DNA of 64,000 nucleotides from an uncultured Bacteroidota bacterium (GTDB lineage Bacteria; Bacteroidota; Bacteroidia; Bacteroidales; P3), in the NCBI GenBank assembly GCA_902790215.1, contig CADAQX010000001.1, forward strand, positions 124,001 to 188,000, read 5' to 3'. The stretch's first letter is position 1; every line of letters begins with the position of its first letter. The translations under genes and the position numbers were made by a program. Positions 58,627 through 64,000 of this stretch are shown here, piece after piece. Below the pieces are notes generated by a model. It was not told where the DNA came from and did not search any database. It was given only the letters and a program-made list of their open reading frames with translations.

Positions 58627-58779
58627 AAACATCTCACTGTGAACATTGCGCTGACAAACCTTGTCTACGATATGTGCCAATTGGTGCAAACCAAGAAATA
58701 CCGAACTGGTTTTTTGTAATACAATAAGCAGAGCATCAAAGAGTTACCCCCCCCCTGTAAAAGAACGGCAAATAATTCA

Positions 58780-58809
58780 TTGCCAAATGAAAAAATAGTC
58801 GTATCTTTG
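58780..58809 (+). promoter_or_regulatory. Complete Bacteroidota promoter for the giant adhesin gene
   Basis: TTG (58780-58782), 19 bp, TATCTTTG (58802-58809), with CCAAATGAAAAAA in the spacer as at the tRNA and 19.9-kb promoters. The leader is about 180 nt. A C9 run at 58747-58755 lies just upstream. Confidence 0.8.
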
Positions 58810-58995
58810 CAATCGTAAACAGAACGTTTTCGATAAGCCGAGTGCAGAGGGCAATTGTCCTTTTTTAATTGAGAATTGAGAATCAACTTCCAATTTTCAT
58901 TTTTTTCACCTCCTTGTCACTTTTTTGTCAAAATGTGGCTCTAATCGTGGCAGAAATTAAAAAATGTTGCATCGACACAAATAAAACACACTAAC

Positions 58996-61900
58996 ATGAA
59001 AAAAACATACATTCTCCTCCTGTTTGCCGCCCTGATGGGTATGGCCAAGGCTCAGAGCCCCGCGTGCGACACTATTAGAAGTTTCCCTTGGGAGGCCGAC
59101 TTCTCCGGCGGCCTAGGATGCTGGCAGCAGAGTGGAAATGGCTACTGGACAGCTGCCAACTCACAGGCTATCTATGGACAGCTGAACAGCGGCGTTACAT
59201 CGACGGGGTACACTACCATCACCACACCCTTCCTGCAGTTTGGCAATTCCACTAGCAATTTGCGCCTCTGGTGGAAGGACCAGCGCAACGTCATGTACCC
59301 GAACTTGAGGGTGATGGTGCTGAAAGAAAACGGCACACGCGACACCCTCTATAATGCCGACATGGGCAATAGTGGGCAAGGCTATGTGCAGCACAGCGTA
59401 AGCCTTGCCTCCTACGCCAACCAGACGGTGCGCATCGCTTTCGAGGTGAGGCTGTCCGCCGGAGGATACAGCTACCGTGGCACCCTCTCACAGATAGGCA
59501 TCTATACACAATATGGGCCACTGGGGTCGCTGGCGCTTCCCAAAGTGGCGGCTGTCGGCGACAGCGTGCAGGCAGTGCTCAATCTCACGCGAGGTCAGGC
59601 TCCGATAAGCTACAGCTGGCACAGCACCATGCTTGGCAACCTTGTAGGTGGCGACACCATGCATCTGGTCTATCCCATGTCGGGATGGGACACCCTGACC
59701 GTCACGGCCAGCAATGCCTATGACACGTTGATACGCACGGCTGCGGTGCGCGTCCACGACTGCCAGGCAGCGGCCGCCCTTCCGTGGCGCGAGGACTTCG
59801 ACGGACTCGACACGGCGACATACAATGCTTGCTGGGCAATCAGCGGTTGGCAACACCTGAGCAATGGCAGCTATATGTCGATTGTGGACGAGGAGGGGGT
59901 GACTACAAGATACACTCAGCTAATGACCCCCTCGAATTCGACCAATGGCAAGTATATGCTTTCTCCGGCCATAAGCATCCCCTATGCCGATTATGAACAC
60001 CTGCGGCTGTGGGTGCAGTGTCGCAGAATGCCAGCCATACGCATTAGCCCCACGGCCAGTCTCGACACGGCCGACTATACCGACACATTGTGCACTGGCG
60101 CAAATACCACTGTCATGGAGTGGCATCTTTTCGACCTCTCGGCCTATGCTGGGCAAACCATCCGCGTGGGTCTCTTTAGGGATGGTTATCAGGCAAATAT
60201 CAACTGTGTGCGCGTGGATTACGACTTGTTGCCGGTGCTGGAACCAATAGATGCGCCTGACCGAAGCCGCACCGACTCCACCGTTACTTGCAGCATTGAG
60301 CTGCGGCGTGGGGCGACGGACGGGCTGGTATACTATTGGCATTCCTCGCTGACAGGCACAACATGGGTGGATAATGGAAGTAGCGGGACGAGTATGTTCA
60401 ACGTGTTTTATTCTGTCGGTGGGGTCGATACCGTCACCGTAATAGCGGCCAATGCCTATGGAGCCGACACGGCAGTGCGGATTGTCGAAGTGGCCGACTG
60501 CAATCCGGCTCTCGTCCTGCCTTGGAGAGAAGATTTCTCGTATGGCATAGGCTGTTGGCATCTGACACAAAACGACACATACTACCAGTGGATGAGCACC
60601 TACAGCGGTTCTGGGAACAACAGAAACTGGATTGCCAGTTCGCGGACCAGCGTCTCTACTACAACAGCCGATGCATGGCTTGTCTCCAAGGCTGTCACTA
60701 TTCCGGCCGACACGGCATTGGCAGTGCGCCTCTTCTGGAGAGTGGGACTTTCGGTGGCAAACAACTCAAGCGTCTATCGCGTGATGGTGAGTACCGACGC
60801 CGACCGTACCGATACCAGCGCATACGTCGAACTCTATTGCGACACCAACCTGCTGCCGGGCTGGAACAACATGTCGCAGCGCAGCGTCAGCCTCGCTGCA
60901 TACGCCGGGCAGACAATATACATAGCCTTCCGCAACCAGCCCGTTGTGCGCCGTACCGCCTCGTTGTATATCGATGACGTGGAAGTGCGTGCCACCGTTG
61001 CGCCCAGGGTGACGGTGGCTGCCGACAGGAATACCTATTACAACGGCGACACGGCCACCCTTGTAGCAACCATAGAAGAGGGCATCCTTTCTGGCCTCAC
61101 ATATACTTGGCATTCCACCTTATTGGACAGCACATTTGCTGCAGGCGACACATTGCGCCTATGCTATGGAATATGGGACGGCTGGGATACCGTTACTGTC
61201 GTGGCCGCCAACGCCTACGGCACCGACACGGCCACCGTCGTGGTGCGGTCAGCCTATTGCACCGCCGTCGGAATACCCTTCGACGAGCCTTTCGAGAGCG
61301 ACAGCACCCTCGCCTGTTGGCGCAAGTCGAGCTACTATACGGCTCCCGAAACGGGCGATTGGAGAATAAGTTTAAGCTATGCAGACAACCACCACCATGT
61401 GATAGAGGCCGGCACCTACTACTCCGACATGAATGCATGGCTTGTAAGCCCTGCCATCGACATTCCCGCGGGAGCCACTGGAGTGAATCTCAAGGTGAAA
61501 GTGTATGGTGGCTCGTCGACCTCCAGCACAACATACCTCACCATCTTGGCCTCCACCACAGGTGCTGCCGACACTGCCCGCTTTGTCGATACTCTTCTGC
61601 ACAATGCCTACTATCAGGAATGGGTGACCGAGACCCTTTCGCTCAACGCCTACGCCGGACAACAAATCCATCTGGCCTTTGTGCACACGGGCAGCTCCTA
61701 CTATAGCTATGGCATCGAACTCGACAGCCTCGGCATATACTACCAATATCAACCGGAGGCGACTCTCTCAGGCGGCGATGTTATGGTGGGCGATACCACC
61801 CGCTACGTTGCCACCATCAACAACTGCGTCTCGACAGGCCTTACCTACACCTGGCACTCTTCCCTGTTGGATACCACGTGGGTTGATAGTTCTCTGGCTC

Positions 61901-64000
61901 GAATTTCGAATCTTGAACTTCATTATCCAACAGCGGGAATCGACACTGTCACCTTTGTGGCTGCCAATGCCTACGGCGCCGACACCGCCACTATTGTGAT
62001 CGAGGTAATCGACTGCACCCCGGCGCTACCATACACCGAGAACTTCGAAAGGGTGACTGCCACCGCCTACAACGTTGCCGGTTTCCTGCCCCATTGCTGG
62101 ACGGCGGCCTTCAACGGCAGAGACACCACCTACACACCGCATGTCGTCACCACCGGCGGCTACTCATGGATAAGCAACATTCCCGACCAAGCCCTTTTGA
62201 TGTTAGTCGGCATCGAAGGGGGGTACCATGCCGAAGTGATACTGCCCCGTTTTGACGACAGTCTGCAGAACCTTTCGATTGCACTGGACTATCGTTACGA
62301 GAATGCCAGTTATGGCACATTAGAGATAGGCTATTACGATGACACAGTGTTCACCGTCGTGGATACACTTACAGGTTATGCCTACAACTATCAGCGCGAC
62401 GCAGTCAACTTTGCCTCAGCCACTGTGCCTGATGGCCAAATAGCATTGCGTTGGAGCGCTGGCGACTGGTGGGCCGTGATTATCGACAATATCACGGTAT
62501 TTAACACCGGTTCGGATTTGTTGCTGCCACATGTAGTCCTTGATGCCCCGACCATTGTCAGTGCCTACGATACAGTCACCTATACAGCCATGCTACAAGA
62601 CAGCAGTTTAGAGGGTGTTAGTATCACATGGCATTCCTCGTTGCTGGATTCGACATGGAACGCAGGTATCATGCCTGCGGCTGCAAGCTGGGAACTTGTG
62701 TACCCGGTTGTGGGTATTGATACTATCACTGTAACGGCAACCAATAGCCACGGCAGCAACAGCGACAGCCGTGTCGTGACGGTTGTGGGTTTGCCGCAGG
62801 TGGCTGTCACGGGCCCCACAGCAGTATCCACCTATGATACCAATTCCTTTACCGCCAACCTCGTGGCTGGGAGCACTGCCGGACTCAGCTACACATGGCA
62901 TAGCACCCTGTCAGGCACCACTATAGTAACTACAGATAGTATTGCAACGATAGTTTACACTATCAGCGGCACCGACACACTCACCGTCGTTGCCACCAAC
63001 CTCCTTGGCTCCGACACGGCCACGCTCGTGGTCAACGTGACATATGTGCCGCTGCCCGGCTCGCCGGTCGTCAGTCTCCAAGGCTACGCCTACGCCACCT
63101 TATGCGACACTGCCTCGTTCGAGGTGACACTCCTCGACGGTGACACCACAGGTCTTACCTACACATGGCACTCGGCTAAGGCCGACCGCGGCGAAGCTAC
63201 ATTGCATCCCGAGGGCAGCCGTCTTAAGGTGGCCTACTCTGCTATCAATTTCGACACCATCACCGTCGTAGCATCCAACGTGCTGGGATGGCGCTCGACT
63301 ACGGTCACCACCCGTGTCATTCTCTGTGAGGTGCGCGACACGCTGCCCTTCGTGGCCACGCTCACCGAAGGGGGCAGCAATATCTATGCCCATTTCTTCG
63401 ACTGGCAGAACGAGCGGATATGCTATCCGCGCGGCAGCCGATTCCTTTACAACTGGGACGGATGGCATCCCGCGGGCATCGGCCACCACTCGGGCCGCAA
63501 CTGCATGGCGTGCAATGGAGCCGAATGGCTCATCTCGCCCCCCATCCACCTGCCCGACAGCACCAACGATACCCTTGCTTGGAATGCCACTTGCTACTAC
63601 ACTACGTACCATGTCCTTGTGTCGCCCACCGAATATGTGGTGAACCCTGACGGGTATATCGACCTGAGCTATTTTACCGACACCCTTTACAGCGAAACGG
63701 GCAACAGTATGTGGAACCGTCGCACCGTTGACCTTTCGGCATATGCCGGCAATACCATCCACTTTGCCTTTGTCCCTACCGGCCTTGCCTCCGATGCTGC
63801 ACATAACAACGGCTATTATGTGGCCATCGACACCGTGCGCATCTGGGAGGGGGAGAACCACGACACCCTTGTTGGTCCCTGCCCGCCCATCACCGTGTTC
63901 CCCTGGGTGGACACCTGCGAACACAACAATCCCCCCTGCTGGATTTATGCAAACGGCGACAATGAATGGGATTACCACTGGTACTGCGGCGGTACCGACT
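58996..64000 (+). CDS. Giant secreted adhesin-like protein with repeated choice-of-anchor J and Ig-like domains (3' end outside)
   Basis: At least 1,668 codons from the ATG at 58996 (signal peptide KTYILLLFAALMGMAKAQ), still open at the edge. Jelly-roll (choice-of-anchor J/cleaved adhesin-like) domains start near residues 30, 260, 506, 758, 1010, 1449 and 1634. Each opens with a motif such as FPWEADFSGG, LPWREDFDGL, LPWREDFSYG or IPFDEPFESD followed by CW. Between them lie PKD/Ig-like domains with the motif Y-x-WHS-x-L and GxDTVTVxAxNAYGxDTA, about seven in all, three of them in a row near 1175-1440. A T9SS C-terminal signal may follow beyond the window. Function: probably surface adhesion or matrix; inferred. 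Confidence 0.85.
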   Translation, partial: MKKTYILLLFAALMGMAKAQSPACDTIRSFPWEADFSGGLGCWQQSGNGYWTAANSQAIYGQLNSGVTSTGYTTITTPFLQFGNSTSNLRLWWKDQRNVMYPNLRVMVLKENGTRDTLYNADMGNSGQGYVQHSVSLASYANQTVRIAFEVRLSAGGYSYRGTLSQIGIYTQYGPLGSLALPKVAAVGDSVQAVLNLTRGQAPISYSWHSTMLGNLVGGDTMHLVYPMSGWDTLTVTASNAYDTLIRTAAVRVHDCQAAAALPWREDFDGLDTATYNACWAISGWQHLSNGSYMSIVDEEGVTTRYTQLMTPSNSTNGKYMLSPAISIPYADYEHLRLWVQCRRMPAIRISPTASLDTADYTDTLCTGANTTVMEWHLFDLSAYAGQTIRVGLFRDGYQANINCVRVDYDLLPVLEPIDAPDRSRTDSTVTCSIELRRGATDGLVYYWHSSLTGTTWVDNGSSGTSMFNVFYSVGGVDTVTVIAANAYGADTAVRIVEVADCNPALVLPWREDFSYGIGCWHLTQNDTYYQWMSTYSGSGNNRNWIASSRTSVSTTTADAWLVSKAVTIPADTALAVRLFWRVGLSVANNSSVYRVMVSTDADRTDTSAYVELYCDTNLLPGWNNMSQRSVSLAAYAGQTIYIAFRNQPVVRRTASLYIDDVEVRATVAPRVTVAADRNTYYNGDTATLVATIEEGILSGLTYTWHSTLLDSTFAAGDTLRLCYGIWDGWDTVTVVAANAYGTDTATVVVRSAYCTAVGIPFDEPFESDSTLACWRKSSYYTAPETGDWRISLSYADNHHHVIEAGTYYSDMNAWLVSPAIDIPAGATGVNLKVKVYGGSSTSSTTYLTILASTTGAADTARFVDTLLHNAYYQEWVTETLSLNAYAGQQIHLAFVHTGSSYYSYGIELDSLGIYYQYQPEATLSGGDVMVGDTTRYVATINNCVSTGLTYTWHSSLLDTTWVDSSLARISNLELHYPTAGIDTVTFVAANAYGADTATIVIEVIDCTPALPYTENFERVTATAYNVAGFLPHCWTAAFNGRDTTYTPHVVTTGGYSWISNIPDQALLMLVGIEGGYHAEVILPRFDDSLQNLSIALDYRYENASYGTLEIGYYDDTVFTVVDTLTGYAYNYQRDAVNFASATVPDGQIALRWSAGDWWAVIIDNITVFNTGSDLLLPHVVLDAPTIVSAYDTVTYTAMLQDSSLEGVSITWHSSLLDSTWNAGIMPAAASWELVYPVVGIDTITVTATNSHGSNSDSRVVTVVGLPQVAVTGPTAVSTYDTNSFTANLVAGSTAGLSYTWHSTLSGTTIVTTDSIATIVYTISGTDTLTVVATNLLGSDTATLVVNVTYVPLPGSPVVSLQGYAYATLCDTASFEVTLLDGDTTGLTYTWHSAKADRGEATLHPEGSRLKVAYSAINFDTITVVASNVLGWRSTTVTTRVILCEVRDTLPFVATLTEGGSNIYAHFFDWQNERICYPRGSRFLYNWDGWHPAGIGHHSGRNCMACNGAEWLISPPIHLPDSTNDTLAWNATCYYTTYHVLVSPTEYVVNPDGYIDLSYFTDTLYSETGNSMWNRRTVDLSAYAGNTIHFAFVPTGLASDAAHNNGYYVAIDTVRIWEGENHDTLVGPCPPITVFPWVDTCEHNNPPCWIYANGDNEWDYHWYCGGTD

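Overview
The window comes from the chromosome of a member of the Bacteroidota, most likely an uncultured Bacteroidales. Three things support this. Many genes follow the Bacteroidota-type -7 box TAnnTTTG, often with a TTG element 19 to 21 bp upstream. The primary sigma factor is the short (286 aa) form of this phylum. The gene content is typical of the phylum: DUF5106/thioredoxin fusions, choice-of-anchor J adhesins, DUF3667, GH2 and GH29 exo-glycosidases and a porin O/P-type barrel. I cannot name the species.

Layout. 0-19.4 kb is mostly GC-rich housekeeping DNA: an M3 peptidase, a thioredoxin-like protein, a YpfJ-type metallopeptidase, a beta-barrel protein, NnrD, tRNA-Asn, FolD, Ffh, RpoD-RsmG, a GH2 beta-mannosidase-like lipoprotein, CinA, NadC, a YihY/BrkB protein, a THUMP RNA methyltransferase and QueG. 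19.4-26 kb is an AT-richer accessory stretch. It holds a glycan-type beta-propeller protein, a GNAT acetyltransferase, a repeat mosaic, a broken small membrane gene, two unknown proteins and a DUF4160/DUF2442 pair. 26-32.4 kb holds a radical SAM/B12 protein, a TPR protein, a 55-residue ferredoxin, a DUF3667 protein and a nucleoside-recognition membrane protein.

32.5-39.0 kb is an AT-rich, all-minus-strand island and the most interesting part of the window. Two signal-less proteins with peptidoglycan-hydrolase-like domains (one like lambda R endolysin, one like SleB/CwlJ hydrolases) share an N-terminal motif and a small module. Each is translationally coupled to a Sec-signal protein of the kind expected for a periplasmic immunity partner. 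A 565-aa Ser/Asn-rich protein of unknown function sits between them. A decayed second copy of one toxin-tail/immunity pair lies beside it. I read this as an antibacterial effector-immunity locus whose delivery machine is not in the window.

39-58 kb returns to core and envelope functions: a porin-like barrel, a CPA2 antiporter, an S41 protease, an O-antigen ligase-like protein, an M16 peptidase and a GH29 fucosidase. Then come Wzx/Wzy/Wzz-like surface-polysaccharide genes, LpxA and LpxC (here without the FabZ fusion usual in the phylum), a LysM protein and GuaA. From 59.0 kb to the right edge runs a giant secreted adhesin-like protein of more than 1,668 residues.

A genome-scale theme is repeat invasion. 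A 235-305 bp intergenic element occurs four times, and one copy is interrupted by a second, heptamer-built hairpin element. Short repeats of 7, 8 or 27 bp lie in frame inside three conserved enzymes (a THUMP methyltransferase, QueG and an M16 peptidase).
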